The position numbers were made by a program, and so were the translations under genes. From Thiomonas arsenitoxydans (GTDB lineage Bacteria; Pseudomonadota; Gammaproteobacteria; Burkholderiales; Burkholderiaceae_C): a stretch of 64,000 nucleotides of DNA. The notes below the pieces were generated by a model. The model saw only the letters and a list, made by a program, of their open reading frames with translations, did not search any database and had not been told where the DNA came from. The stretch spans positions 2,418,001 to 2,482,000 of the forward strand of contig NC_014145.1 in NCBI RefSeq assembly GCF_000253115.1, given 5' to 3'. Each line of letters starts with the position of its first letter. Within the stretch, counting starts at the first letter, position 1. Shown here one piece after another: positions 19,040 to 28,164 of the stretch.

Positions 19040-19048
19040 ATCATAGCA
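19040..19048 (-). promoter_or_regulatory. Probable extended -10 promoter for rpsB-tsf
   Basis: On the minus strand the sequence TGCTATGAT matches an extended -10 (TGnTATAAT with one mismatch). No good -35 is visible 16-18 bp upstream, which is compatible with extended -10 promoters. Initiation here would give a leader of about 325 nt to rpsB. Confidence 0.45.
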
Positions 19049-19134
19049 GACTTCCGCCCACCCAGACCGACTGACGGGCTCGGCCCCGTCCTGCGTCCTC
19101 CACTCTTTCTTTTTCAGCTCGCCGCTCGTCTCTT

Positions 19135-20442
19135 ATGTCCGAACATCCTTTACGTCAGCAGCTTCACAACGAGATTCACGCCCGCCCGTTCGAGCGAGTA
19201 GGTGCGCCGGCGCAGGTCAGCCATCAAGTGATGCTGGTCAGCCCGTCCGAGTCGCAACAGGCGTTCGAACACCTCAGTGAACTGCTCGGCAATCTGCACC
19301 TGCCGCCGCCAGCAATGGGCAGCATGTTTCACACGGAGCAGATCGGCCCGGTGCGCCTGCGCTGGGAGCGCCACGGCGAGTTCGTCAGCTACACCTTCAT
19401 TACGCACGAGGCCCTCGGCCCGGAAGATCCGCTGTTTGAACGCTGCGCCTGCGACCGCGTTTCTGCGGAATGGCTGGCGCGCATTCCGGGGCAACGCCTG
19501 TGCGCCAACCACGTCGCCGTCATGCCCGAGGGCGAACTGGGCTGCGACACCCTGCCTGATTTTTCCGCGGTGCTGGACATTGATGCGCTGGTCGGGTCGG
19601 ACGTGGCCGACGGTCATGCACAGGTCTTCACCGATCTGCGCATCGCACCCGACGGCTTTACCCGCTTCATTGTGTTGAGCAAGGCCATGTCGGCGCGGCG
19701 GCGCGGGCGACTGGTGCAGCGCCTGCTCGAAATCGAGACTTATCGCCTGCTGTCTTTGCTGACGCTACCGGTCGCTCGCGAACTCACCCCCCAACTCAAC
19801 CGATATGAGCAGGATCTGGTGAGCATCATGGACGCCATCGGCAGCAACGGCGGTGCCGAAGACGCCGAGCCGAATCGCGACCACAAAACCCTGGATCGTC
19901 TGACTTTGCTGGCGTCTGCCGTGGAAGGCGTCTATGCCGCTTCTCACGGCCGGTTTACCGCGGCGAATGCGTACTACGACTTGGTCAACCGGCGTGTGAC
20001 TGAACTGCACGAAAAACCGATTTTCGGCCTGCAGACCATCGGGCAATTCCTAGAGCGTCGGCTGGCGCCCGCGATGCAAACCTGCGCCTGGGCGGCACGG
20101 CGACAGCAGGCGCTTTCCGAGCGGGTTTCACGCTGCAGCAACCTGCTGCGCACGCGGGTGGAAGTGGCCATGCAGCAGCAAAACCGCAGCTTGCTGGCGT
20201 CGATGAACCGTCGGCAGTTCCTGCAACTCCGCCTGCAGCAGACGGTCGAGGGCCTGTCGGTGGCCGCGATCACGTACTACATGGCGTCACTGGTGGGCCA
20301 TTTGTTCGAAGCGGCCGAACCCTGGCTACACATCAAGCCCAAGCTGGCCGAGGGCATTTCCATCCCGATCATCGCCCTGATTGTCTGGATTGCGCTGCAG
20401 CGCATGCATCACCGCTTGGAGCGCGCCAGCGAAGCCCGATAG
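19135..20442 (+). CDS. DUF3422 family membrane-anchored protein
   Basis: 435 residues. The opening HPLRQQLHNEIHARPFE is characteristic of DUF3422. The middle is soluble and helical. Two hydrophobic segments near the C-terminus (about 375-395 and 408-426) would anchor the protein in the inner membrane. Function is unknown. It is convergent with rlmB (8 bp between stops) and divergent from rpsB. The start at 19135 fits the family opening. Confidence 0.75.
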   Translation: MSEHPLRQQLHNEIHARPFERVGAPAQVSHQVMLVSPSESQQAFEHLSELLGNLHLPPPAMGSMFHTEQIGPVRLRWERHGEFVSYTFITHEALGPEDPLFERCACDRVSAEWLARIPGQRLCANHVAVMPEGELGCDTLPDFSAVLDIDALVGSDVADGHAQVFTDLRIAPDGFTRFIVLSKAMSARRRGRLVQRLLEIETYRLLSLLTLPVARELTPQLNRYEQDLVSIMDAIGSNGGAEDAEPNRDHKTLDRLTLLASAVEGVYAASHGRFTAANAYYDLVNRRVTELHEKPIFGLQTIGQFLERRLAPAMQTCAWAARRQQALSERVSRCSNLLRTRVEVAMQQQNRSLLASMNRRQFLQLRLQQTVEGLSVAAITYYMASLVGHLFEAAEPWLHIKPKLAEGISIPIIALIVWIALQRMHHRLERASEAR

Positions 20443-20449
20443 ATCAGGC

Positions 20450-21178
20450 TCAGGCGCGCCGTTGACGCACGGCCTCGTAAAGACAAACCCCGGCGGCGAC
20501 GGAGACGTTGAGGCTCTCCACTGCGCCGAGCATGGGAATCTGCAGCAGCTGATCGCAGGTCTCGCGCACCAGACGGCGCATGCCGGCGCCCTCGGCGCCC
20601 ATCACCAGCACCGCGGGCTGCGTCCAGTTTGCGGCGTAGACATCGTCGGTCGCGGCCTCGTCAGTGCCCATCACCCACAGGCCGCGATCCTGCAATTCGC
20701 CCAGGCTGCGCACCAAATTGGTCACCATGAGATAGGGCACGGTTTCCGCCGCGCCGCTGGCCACGCGAGCCACGGTGGGGTTGAGCCCGACCGCGCGATC
20801 TTTCGGCGCAATGACCAGATGCACCCCCGCCGCGTCGGCAGTACGAAGGATGGCGCCGAGGTTGTGCGGATCGGTCACGCCATCGAGCGCCAGCACCAGC
20901 GGCGCGCCCTCCACGGCATCGAGCACGGCGTGCAGGTCGTGCACAGTCGGCAAGTCATCGACCTGCGCCACCACGCCCTGATGACGGTCGGTGCCCGCCA
21001 GCGCAGTCAGGCGCTCGGCGCTGAGGGTTTTCAGCTCCACGCCCGAGGCCTCGACTTTGCGCAGAAACTGCTGCATGCGCGCATCGCGCCGACTGGCATC
21101 GACATACACCGCGTGCACCGACGCAGGGGCCGCACGCAGGCGTGCGCCCACCGCGTGAAATCCGTAGAGCGGCTTCAT
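20450..21178 (-). CDS. rlmB: 23S rRNA (guanosine-2251-2'-O)-methyltransferase RlmB
   Basis: 242 residues. The N-terminal L30e-like substrate domain begins [10 protein letters not shown]. The C-terminal SPOUT domain has [33 protein letters not shown] and [17 protein letters not shown]. This architecture fits RlmB, which methylates G2251 in the P-loop of 23S rRNA. The start at 21178 overlaps the ATPase stop by 4 bp, so the two are coupled, an unusual pairing. Confidence 0.9.
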   Translation of the reverse strand: MKPLYGFHAVGARLRAAPASVHAVYVDASRRDARMQQFLRKVEASGVELKTLSAERLTALAGTDRHQGVVAQVDDLPTVHDLHAVLDAVEGAPLVLALDGVTDPHNLGAILRTADAAGVHLVIAPKDRAVGLNPTVARVASGAAETVPYLMVTNLVRSLGELQDRGLWVMGTDEAATDDVYAANWTQPAVLVMGAEGAGMRRLVRETCDQLLQIPMLGAVESLNVSVAAGVCLYEAVRQRRA

Positions 21179-21870
21179 GCAGCCACCGCCTGGGGTTGTT
21201 CGGTCAAGTGACCGGCGTGCATGGTGCAAACGCGGTCGCAGCGAGCGGCCAGCGCCGGATCGTGTGTGACCAGTACCAGCGTTGCCTCCATTTCGGCGCG
21301 CAGCCGGAACATCAAATCCATGATGCGCTCACCCGTGGCCGCATCGAGATTGCCCGTCGGCTCGTCGGCCAAGACCAGCCGGGGCCGGCCCACGAAGGCG
21401 CGGGCCAGGGCAACGCGCTGTTGCTCACCGCCTGACAGCAAGGCCGGGCGATGATGCAGGCGCTCGCCCAGGCCCACGGCGTGCAGCAAGGTCGTTGCGG
21501 CGTCCACCGCGCCGTGAGCACGCCCGGAAATTTCCAGAGGCAGCACTACGTTTTCCAGCGCGGTGTAGTGGTCGATGAGCTGAAAATTCTGGAACACGAA
21601 GCCGATTTTCTGCGCCCGCAGATCGGCCCGGCCGTTCTCGTCGAGGCTTTCGAGATCAACGCCGTCGATCCACACCTGGCCTGTGCTGGGCCGATCCATG
21701 CCGGCGAGCAAAGCCAGCAGCGTGGATTTCCCCGAGCCCGAGGCGCCGGTAATGGCCACGCTCTGTCCCGCAGGAACTCGCAGTTGCACCGCGTGAAGAA
21801 TGGTCAGGGCGTCGCCGACATCGGAAACAGTCTTGCCCAGATCCTGCGCGACAATCACATCGACCGTCAT
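21175..21870 (-). CDS. ybbA: ABC transporter ATP-binding protein, LolD/YbbA type, without adjacent permease
   Basis: 231 residues. It has Walker [10 protein letters not shown], the signature [14 protein letters not shown], Walker [13 protein letters not shown] and the switch His in LVTHDP. The ADEPTGNLD form marks the MacB/LolD/YbbA subgroup. In E. coli ybbA is divergent from tesA and followed by the permease gene ybbP. Here the tesA neighbour is kept but rlmB replaces the permease. Its start is only 12 bp from the tesA start, so the two promoters must overlap coding DNA. Confidence 0.85.
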   Translation of the reverse strand: MTVDVIVAQDLGKTVSDVGDALTILHAVQLRVPAGQSVAITGASGSGKSTLLALLAGMDRPSTGQVWIDGVDLESLDENGRADLRAQKIGFVFQNFQLIDHYTALENVVLPLEISGRAHGAVDAATTLLHAVGLGERLHHRPALLSGGEQQRVALARAFVGRPRLVLADEPTGNLDAATGERIMDLMFRLRAEMEATLVLVTHDPALAARCDRVCTMHAGHLTEQPQAVAA

Positions 21871-21882
21871 GGAAGCCTTGTT

Positions 21883-22599
21883 ATGAAAAATGGAAAGCCG
21901 TTAATTGTAGAAAGCCCGCCCCCGCTGTCGCGGCGCAAGGTCTTGGGGCTTGTGGTGTCGGCGCTGACGGCGGGCATGGGGCTAGCGGACGCCGCTCGGG
22001 CCGCCATACCGCCTGTATCCACGCCCATAGCCACTCTGCTCGTGGTGGGCGACAGCCTGTCTGCCGGATACGGGCTGGAGACGGGAAAAGGCTGGGTCGA
22101 TCTGCTGCGCCAGCGGCTCGAAGCCAAAGAGCCGCGCTGGACCGTGATCAACGCCAGCATCAGCGGCGACACCACTGCGGGCGGGCTGGCCCGGCTGCCC
22201 GCCCTGCTCGCGCGCGACAAGCCGCGCGTGGTCATCATTGAGCTGGGCGGCAACGATGCCCTGCGCGGTCTTTCCTTGCAGCAAACGCAGAACAATCTGA
22301 GCCGTATGGTCGCGCTGTGCAAAAAGGCGGGCGCGCATGTTTTGCTGGTCGGTATGCAAATTCCGCCAAACTACGGCCCGGCGTACACCGCGCGTTTTGC
22401 GGCCGTGTTTCCGGCGGTTGCAAAATCGCAGCGTGTGGCGCAGGTCCCGTTTCTGCTTTCTGGCGTCGTCGGCCATCCCGATTGGTTTCAGTCCGACAAC
22501 ATTCACCCCACCGCACAAGCGCAACCCACCATGCTCGATACCGTCTGGCCGTACCTCGCCCCTTTGCTGGCCCTGCCTGCCGCGAGATCGGCGCCATGA
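21883..22599 (+). CDS. tesA: GDSL/SGNH esterase (arylesterase / lysophospholipase L1, TesA-like)
   Basis: 238 residues. SGNH motifs: VVGDSLSAGYGL (nucleophile S58), the Gly of ASISGDTT, GGNDALRG, and DNIHPTA with the Asp/His pair. The N-terminus (SRRKVLGLVVSALTAG...ARAA) is a signal peptide with a twin-arginine-like pair, so the product is probably exported to the periplasm. The ATG at 21883 gives this signal, and the open frame further upstream lies over the ybbA gene. It overlaps mnmH by 4 bp (ATGA). Confidence 0.88.
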   Translation: MKNGKPLIVESPPPLSRRKVLGLVVSALTAGMGLADAARAAIPPVSTPIATLLVVGDSLSAGYGLETGKGWVDLLRQRLEAKEPRWTVINASISGDTTAGGLARLPALLARDKPRVVIIELGGNDALRGLSLQQTQNNLSRMVALCKKAGAHVLLVGMQIPPNYGPAYTARFAAVFPAVAKSQRVAQVPFLLSGVVGHPDWFQSDNIHPTAQAQPTMLDTVWPYLAPLLALPAARSAP

Positions 22600-23723
22600 A
22601 CCCCCGCGTCATGGATGCCGCTGAAGCACTGCAGAAGCTGCAGTGCTTCAGCGCCGTGATCGACGTGCGCAGCCCCTCAGAATTCGCGCTCGATCACATG
22701 CCGGGCGCCCAAAACTGGCCGGTGCTCGACGACGCCGAGCGCGCCGAAGTCGGCACGCTTTACGCCCAGGTCGATCCCTTCGTCGCCAATAAGCGCGGCG
22801 CCACGCTGATCGCCCGCAACATCGCCAACCACATCGAGGCGCATGCGGCCGAGTTGCCCAAATCCTGGACGCCTCTGGTGTACTGCTGGCGCGGCGGCAA
22901 CCGCTCGGGCGCGATGGCCCACATCCTGGCACGCATCGGTTTTTCCGTGGTGCTGGTGCAGGGCGGTTATCGGTCTTTGCGCCGCGCCCTGCGCGCCGAT
23001 CTGGAGCAACGGTCCGGGCAACTTCAATTTCACGTCATCTGCGGCCGTACCGGCTGCGGCAAGAGCCGTCTGCTTCAATCATTGCGTGAGGTCGGGGCGC
23101 AAGTGCTCGATCTCGAGGCGCTGGCACAGCATCGAGGTTCCGTGCTGGGACTGGAGCCGGGTGAAACTCAGCCCTCGCAAAAATTGTTCGAGACCCGCGT
23201 GTGGGCTGATCTGCGCCGCTTCGATCCGAACCGCCCGGTATTTGTCGAGGCAGAGAGCAAGAAGATTGGCGCCCTTCACGTCCCAGATGCGCTGATGGAG
23301 CAGATGCGACAGGGGCATTGCATCACCCTGGAGCTCGAAACCAGCCTGCGCGTTGCGCTGTTGCTGGCCGACTACGCCCAGTTGTCTGCCGATCGCCCCT
23401 TGCTGCTGCAGCGCCTAGCCAGCCTGCGCGCCTTGCGAGGCGCCGAAACCGTCGAACGCTGGCAGGAACTCATCACACAAGGCGAGCTTGCCGCTTTCAC
23501 TGCAGACATCCTGCAGCACCACTACGACCCGAGCTACACCCGGTCGATGTCCAACCATTTTCGGGCGTTCGACGCCGCGCCTGTCATCGCGCTCAAGGGC
23601 ATTGACGGAGAGTCTTTCCGCGACGCCGCGCTGAAGGTCGTGGCGCTGTCAACCGCAGAAATCCGTTCAGAATCGCACGCCAGGGCGAGCGTTCAGACGC
23701 AAGCCGAAGCCGTTAACGGTTGA
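22596..23723 (+). CDS. mnmH: tRNA 2-selenouridine synthase MnmH (SelU/YbbB)
   Basis: 375 residues. An N-terminal rhodanese domain carries the active Cys97 in LVYCWRGGNRSG, the same position as in E. coli. It is followed by a P-loop domain with ICGRTGCGKSRLL. The enzyme exchanges sulfur for selenium in wobble 2-thiouridine using selenophosphate and can also geranylate it. No selD is in the window. The start overlaps the tesA stop (ATGA). A 16-bp perfect hairpin starts 23 nt after the first base of the start codon (22619-22653). The last 31 bp overlap the convergent dusA. Confidence 0.93.
   Translation: MNPRVMDAAEALQKLQCFSAVIDVRSPSEFALDHMPGAQNWPVLDDAERAEVGTLYAQVDPFVANKRGATLIARNIANHIEAHAAELPKSWTPLVYCWRGGNRSGAMAHILARIGFSVVLVQGGYRSLRRALRADLEQRSGQLQFHVICGRTGCGKSRLLQSLREVGAQVLDLEALAQHRGSVLGLEPGETQPSQKLFETRVWADLRRFDPNRPVFVEAESKKIGALHVPDALMEQMRQGHCITLELETSLRVALLLADYAQLSADRPLLLQRLASLRALRGAETVERWQELITQGELAAFTADILQHHYDPSYTRSMSNHFRAFDAAPVIALKGIDGESFRDAALKVVALSTAEIRSESHARASVQTQAEAVNG
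22619..22653 (+). repeat. 16-bp perfect inverted repeat at the start of mnmH
   Basis: Arms 22619-22634 and 22638-22653 are exact reverse complements (core CTGAAGCACTGCAG / CTGCAGTGCTTCAG) with a 3-nt loop AAG. The element lies inside the mnmH reading frame, about codons 8-20. It has no T-tract. In mRNA it would be a very stable hairpin just downstream of the initiation site. Confidence 0.85.
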
Positions 23724-24751
23724 CCGAGTTGGCCGAGTTGGCTGGGTTGATTGCACTCCATCGCTTCGTCGCCTTCGGCCGACAGGCGGGCGCGTCTGGC
23801 AGTCGCGAATAGCTCAGGCACCGACAGCGTGGACAACAAACTCGAATCGCTCAACACTTGCCGCCAGCGACGCCCACCGGGTTGCCCCTTCCACAAATTG
23901 AGCATATGCCGGGTGATCGCCTGCGGATGCAAGCCCTTTGCCTTCCACGCCGCAATGTAGGCGCCCATTTGCTCTTCGACGATTTCGCGCTCAGGTGCAG
24001 CCGAATCGGCACTCCCCAGAAATTCTCGATCCCAAGTCGCCAGACTCCACGGGTCTTGATAAGCCGCCCGCCCCACCATCACGCCGGAAACCTGCGGCAA
24101 CCACTCGCCGATCTGCTGCCCCGTCTTGATGCCGCCATTAAGCACGAAGGCAAGTGCTGGAAAGTCACGCCGCAACTGCAAAATAAACTCTGGTCGCAGC
24201 GGTGGAATATCGCGGTTTTCCTTCGGGCTGAGGCCATCAAGCCATGCGGAACGGGCATGCACGATAAACGTCTCACAACCGCCTTGCGACACCGTTCCCA
24301 CAAAATCGCGCACAAAACCGTAACTATCCTCATGGTCGACACCAATGCGGTGCTTGACCGTAACCGGGATCGTGCCGGAAACCGCCTCCACCATGGCAGC
24401 AACCGAATCCCGCACCCGCGAGGGTTCAGCCATCAAACAAGCCCCAAATGCCCCACGCTGCACCCGAGGACTGGGGCACCCACAGTTCAGATTGATTTCG
24501 TCATAACCCCATTCAAGTGCCAGTCTCGCGCAACAGGCCAGATCAACTGGCTCACTACCGCCTAACTGCAGCGCAACAGGGTGCTCATGCGAACTGTAAT
24601 CAAGATGCCGCGCCACGTCTCCATATAGCAACGCCCCAGTCGTCACCATTTCCGTGTAAAGCAAAGCTTGCCGTGTAATCAGACGATGAAAATAGCGGCA
24701 ATGTCGATCCGTCCAATCGAGCATCGGGGCAATGGAAAGCGCTGAAAGCAT
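23693..24751 (-). CDS. dusA: tRNA-dihydrouridine(20/20a) synthase DusA
   Basis: 352 residues, FMN-dependent TIM barrel. SIAPMLDWTDRHCRYFHRL is the DusA opening. NLNCGCPSPRVQRGAFGACL has the catalytic Cys, VKHRIGVDHEDSY and FIVHARSAWLDGLSPKENR are family blocks, and LNGGIKT and VMVGRAAYQDPW bind FMN. The C-terminal tail overlaps the mnmH 3' end by 31 bp, so two tRNA-modification genes converge here. The start lies next to the AT-rich cassette. Confidence 0.94.
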   Translation of the reverse strand: MLSALSIAPMLDWTDRHCRYFHRLITRQALLYTEMVTTGALLYGDVARHLDYSSHEHPVALQLGGSEPVDLACCARLALEWGYDEINLNCGCPSPRVQRGAFGACLMAEPSRVRDSVAAMVEAVSGTIPVTVKHRIGVDHEDSYGFVRDFVGTVSQGGCETFIVHARSAWLDGLSPKENRDIPPLRPEFILQLRRDFPALAFVLNGGIKTGQQIGEWLPQVSGVMVGRAAYQDPWSLATWDREFLGSADSAAPEREIVEEQMGAYIAAWKAKGLHPQAITRHMLNLWKGQPGGRRWRQVLSDSSLLSTLSVPELFATARRARLSAEGDEAMECNQPSQLGQLGQPLTASACV

Positions 24752-24835
24752 CAGTGAAAAAATTCAGAAAAAGAACAGAAAAAATAATATCATCAAGATG
24801 AATATTAAAATCGTACGCCCAGCACATACAAAAAC

Positions 24836-26359
24836 TTATCGCGCCCTCATCAACTTTGCGACACCTTGTCGCAATAGATTTCGCACCTGCCGGTCAAAAA
24901 TAATAATCAAAGCACCATACACAAGCGCGCCGACAATAATTTGAGAAAAAATTCGAAAAGCCAGATCCGGCGGATCAATGTAAACCACCACAACATACAT
25001 TATTAGAGTGAATGATCCATATTTTAATACATCAAACCACGGGATGTTTATTTTTACAACTTTGCGGCCATAATAAGCCGCCATGACAGTGTACAAGATG
25101 TAGCTGACCAGGGCAGCAAAAGCAGCTCCCTCAATACCAAATGGGCGAACAAGCAGAAATGTCAGTACAATATTTACGGCAGCGGCCGTCAATACCGAAT
25201 ACATGACGACTTTAGTTAGTTTATTGATGTAGATACCGGCACTAAAAATTGGAGTCCCGCCAGAAACCAGCATGCCCCCAACTATAAATACGATCAATGT
25301 TGCACTTACGTCATATTTTGAAGAGGCCAGAAGCCGGAGTAATTCAGGACCTACAGCAGCCATGCCACCCAATACAGGGAGTGCTAGCGCAATATAATAT
25401 TTGAGGGCTTGTTGAATGAATTCAATAGTTTTCCCGCGTCCCTGTTGCTCCCACATCCTGAAGTACATCGGCACAACCGCCTGCGCAAAGGAAGCAGTCA
25501 ACACCCCTTGCAAATAATCACTAAAATTAAACGCAGCGGAAAATGCCCCTAAAGGCTCTGGCCCGAGTTGATAATTTATGATGTAGCGCCCACCCATATT
25601 CAGCAGCAGCATAGAAAGCTCGCTAGCAAGCAAAGGCAATCCAAACACCAACATCGATATGAAGAGCGGCTTGTCAAACTGCCGCACATCAAAAACGTGC
25701 TGCCTCGCATAGTAAAAAATTATCACTGCTACAGCAATAAATTCACCCACCATGGAAGAAATAAAAAACCCTTCCAAAGTGCGTGAAACATAAAAAAGCA
25801 CAAAAAATATCAAACCCAGCCCAAGATATTTCCTAACCGTGAAGTAGGTGCTGTAAATTCCGCTTTTTTGTTGAGCACGGAGCATGTTGTACATCGCACT
25901 ATCCACCACACGGATAAAAATCAGTGGCGACGCCAATATAATCAAGTATTTTGTTTGCTCATTTGACAACCAGGCCGTGGGCACAAAACGGATCCCCAAA
26001 ATACTGAGCAAGGTCACAGCCAACCCAACGACAATCATTCCAAATAATACGGTAGAAAAAAACTGCGTCGCAGTATTTTTCCTCGTCCCCGCCTCAACCT
26101 CGCTGTAATAACGTACTACCGAGTGTTGCAGGCCAAGTTTTCCTATTCCTACTAAAAATAGGATCGTAGAGGTAACCAATGCCATTGTTCCATATTCCGC
26201 AACCGAAAAAATCCGAGTGAGAATTGGAAAAGAGATGATGCTGGCCAACATAACCAGCACACTACCAATCGAATAATTTGAAGTATGCTGAAAAAGGCGT
26301 GCAAGTACTCCACGCTTTTCACCCTTTGCCCTAACCACGGCATCCTTACCGATTTGCAT
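24836..26359 (-). CDS. Polysaccharide biosynthesis protein, Wzx-like flippase
   Basis: 507 residues with about 12-14 hydrophobic segments, MATE/PST superfamily. It is expected to flip lipid-linked oligosaccharide across the inner membrane. The opening (NYSIGSVLVMLASIISFPIL) and RIFSVAEYGTMALV are typical of the family. Its DNA is strikingly AT-rich compared with the neighbours (line 25021 is 21 G+C of 60), suggesting transfer. The start at 26359 overlaps the glycosyltransferase stop by 14 bp and lacks a clear ribosome site, so the exact start is uncertain. Confidence 0.8.
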   Translation of the reverse strand: MQIGKDAVVRAKGEKRGVLARLFQHTSNYSIGSVLVMLASIISFPILTRIFSVAEYGTMALVTSTILFLVGIGKLGLQHSVVRYYSEVEAGTRKNTATQFFSTVLFGMIVVGLAVTLLSILGIRFVPTAWLSNEQTKYLIILASPLIFIRVVDSAMYNMLRAQQKSGIYSTYFTVRKYLGLGLIFFVLFYVSRTLEGFFISSMVGEFIAVAVIIFYYARQHVFDVRQFDKPLFISMLVFGLPLLASELSMLLLNMGGRYIINYQLGPEPLGAFSAAFNFSDYLQGVLTASFAQAVVPMYFRMWEQQGRGKTIEFIQQALKYYIALALPVLGGMAAVGPELLRLLASSKYDVSATLIVFIVGGMLVSGGTPIFSAGIYINKLTKVVMYSVLTAAAVNIVLTFLLVRPFGIEGAAFAALVSYILYTVMAAYYGRKVVKINIPWFDVLKYGSFTLIMYVVVVYIDPPDLAFRIFSQIIVGALVYGALIIIFDRQVRNLLRQGVAKLMRAR

Positions 26360-27521
26360 TGATTTTTGCCTTAGTCATTGGATGGCTCAGCGTAGCACTT
26401 GGCTGAGTGTAGACAGCTAAAAGCGATTGCATGACCGCTTCAGTAGAAAAGTATTGCTCAACAAATCGCCGGGCAGTTGCGCCCATCTCTTGCCTTAAGC
26501 TTGGGTTCTCAGCCAAATGACTAATCGCCGCCGCCAACTCATCGGCATGATTTGGACGCACAAGTAAGCCCGTCACGCCATGAGTGATCACATCTTCATG
26601 ACCACTGATCTGGGTGGCAACCGTTGGCAGTCCATTTGCCATCGCCTCGAGAACCGCATTGGGTAGACCCTCCTGATGCGAGGCCTGCACGTACAAATTG
26701 TGCGAGGACAAAAGTGCCGGCACATCCTGCACCAAACCAGGGAAAGAAACACTGTTCTCAATGCCCAACTGCCGGGAAAGCGTCATCAACCTTTCTCTCT
26801 CCGGTCCATCACCGGCAAGAGTCAAGTGTGCATCAGGTGATTGCAAGGATACCCTCACCCAGGACTCCAGTAAGACATCCAGCCCTTTTACCGGGACATG
26901 GCGCCCGACAAACACAGCACGAAGTGAAGACTGATCTCTAGTCCCTTTGTATGCAAAGTGCACCAAATCCACTGCATTCGGCAGAAGATGCAGGCGCTCC
27001 TTGGCGAAGCCAGCTTCCAGCATGATTTTCACCGTCATCTTGCTGATGCATTGATAGGCATCGAGACGCTGGGCGCCTTTCCGCAAAATCCAGTGAACAG
27101 GCTTTGTCATTAATTTTGGGTCGAGAATGCCCCCTTGAAACTCCGCGGCGCCCGAAACTTTGACTATAAGATTTGGCTTCAGCCATCGATTAATCCATCC
27201 CGCCGCCCCGGCTAGATTATGCATCATATGAATGTGAATAGCATCAAATTCACCTTGATGCCTCAACAACCAGAGCGCAAAATTTAGATTGAGCAATATC
27301 GCACCAAGCCCCTTTATTTTCGGATATCCCAATCTTAGTACCGGAATACCATCGACCCGATCGGCGAACGGGAGCGAGCGGTCCAGCTGCGGCACCAGAA
27401 CGCGCACCTCGTGACCGGCAGCGGCGAATGACCGACTAAGTAGCCGGGCCTGCATCTCTGCACCACCCGTTGCAGGATAGCGTCCGTCAACAACCATTAA
27501 TATACGTATTGGGGCATGCAT
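26346..27521 (-). CDS. Glycosyltransferase family 4 (GT-B)
   Basis: 391 residues. N-terminal ILMVVDGRYPATGGAEMQ and C-terminal LTLAGDGPERERL, YVQASHQEGLPNAVLEAMA and GLLVRPNHADELAAAI are the GT4 blocks; the E(x7)E-type motif EGLPNAVLE binds the sugar nucleotide. It probably adds a sugar to a surface glycan lipid. Donor and acceptor cannot be read from sequence. Composition is intermediate (line 26701 is 31 G+C of 60). Confidence 0.85.
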   Translation of the reverse strand: MHAPIRILMVVDGRYPATGGAEMQARLLSRSFAAAGHEVRVLVPQLDRSLPFADRVDGIPVLRLGYPKIKGLGAILLNLNFALWLLRHQGEFDAIHIHMMHNLAGAAGWINRWLKPNLIVKVSGAAEFQGGILDPKLMTKPVHWILRKGAQRLDAYQCISKMTVKIMLEAGFAKERLHLLPNAVDLVHFAYKGTRDQSSLRAVFVGRHVPVKGLDVLLESWVRVSLQSPDAHLTLAGDGPERERLMTLSRQLGIENSVSFPGLVQDVPALLSSHNLYVQASHQEGLPNAVLEAMANGLPTVATQISGHEDVITHGVTGLLVRPNHADELAAAISHLAENPSLRQEMGATARRFVEQYFSTEAVMQSLLAVYTQPSATLSHPMTKAKINANR

Positions 27522-27597
27522 ATTGAATGAAATGCCAATTTAGATAAACTGCATAAACTTTAAAAAAGAGAATCAATGACGCGATCTGGCACGTCTC

Positions 27598-28164
27598 TCA
27601 AAATCGAGAATCTCCATGAACAAAAAGTCCTTTAGTCGATTTTTGTGAAATGACCTTCGCAGGAATTCCACCGATAGTTGCATTACCCTCTGGAAAGCTT
27701 TTATTGACTACCGCATTGGCGCCCACTGCTGTATTGTCCCCAATCTCTATCGCACCAAAAATTTTTGCCCCTGGTGCAATATAACAATTGTGTCCTATCC
27801 TTGGCACTTCGTTTCCTCTGCCAAGCTGCGCTCCGATATTCACGCCTGTATGAATTCTGCAATTCGAACCAATTCTTGCCCCGGAATTCACGACGATCGT
27901 GCCGTAGTGCAAAATTGCAAGGCCTGGGCCAAAAACATTGATCGGTATCGAGAACCCTAGCTTGATCGAAAGCTTACGAAAACGATATACCGCAAGGCGG
28001 CGCCGAAAAGAATTTTTCTCACAGTTTGTGAGAAATTCGACTTTTCTAAGCAAGCGCTGAAATTGAAAAATTTCGTCAAACAGCCAGGCCCAGCGCGAAT
28101 TCACCCCCAAAGCGATGCGGTCCGCCTCGAGATACCTTTGGTAGTCTGCGTACGATTTGATCAA
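27598..28164 (-). CDS. Hexapeptide-repeat acetyltransferase (serine O-acetyltransferase-like)
   Basis: 188 residues. An N-terminal helical part of about 75 residues is followed by a left-handed beta-helix: LAILHYGTIVVNSGARIGSN, then the CysE-like block with RIHTGVNIGAQ and GAIEIGDNTAVGANAVV. The HTGVNIG block resembles serine acetyltransferases, but the location beside a flippase and a glycosyltransferase suggests acetylation of a surface glycan. Composition is low-GC for this genome (line 27721 is 29 of 60). Confidence 0.75.
   Translation of the reverse strand: MIKSYADYQRYLEADRIALGVNSRWAWLFDEIFQFQRLLRKVEFLTNCEKNSFRRRLAVYRFRKLSIKLGFSIPINVFGPGLAILHYGTIVVNSGARIGSNCRIHTGVNIGAQLGRGNEVPRIGHNCYIAPGAKIFGAIEIGDNTAVGANAVVNKSFPEGNATIGGIPAKVISQKSTKGLFVHGDSRF

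Larger units (their letters stand above)
18708..19134. other. rpsB leader and divergent promoter region (427 bp, no gene)
   Basis: No credible coding sequence. On the minus strand it contains the likely rpsB promoter (19040-19048), a hairpin GAACGC/GCGTTC at 18996-19014 with a T-rich loop, and a perfect 9-bp hairpin CGGCTCAAC/GTTGAGCCG at 18798-18820 with a 5-nt loop, about 90 nt before the rpsB start. The right end must also carry the promoter of the plus-strand DUF3422 gene, but I cannot pick one out. Confidence 0.55.
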
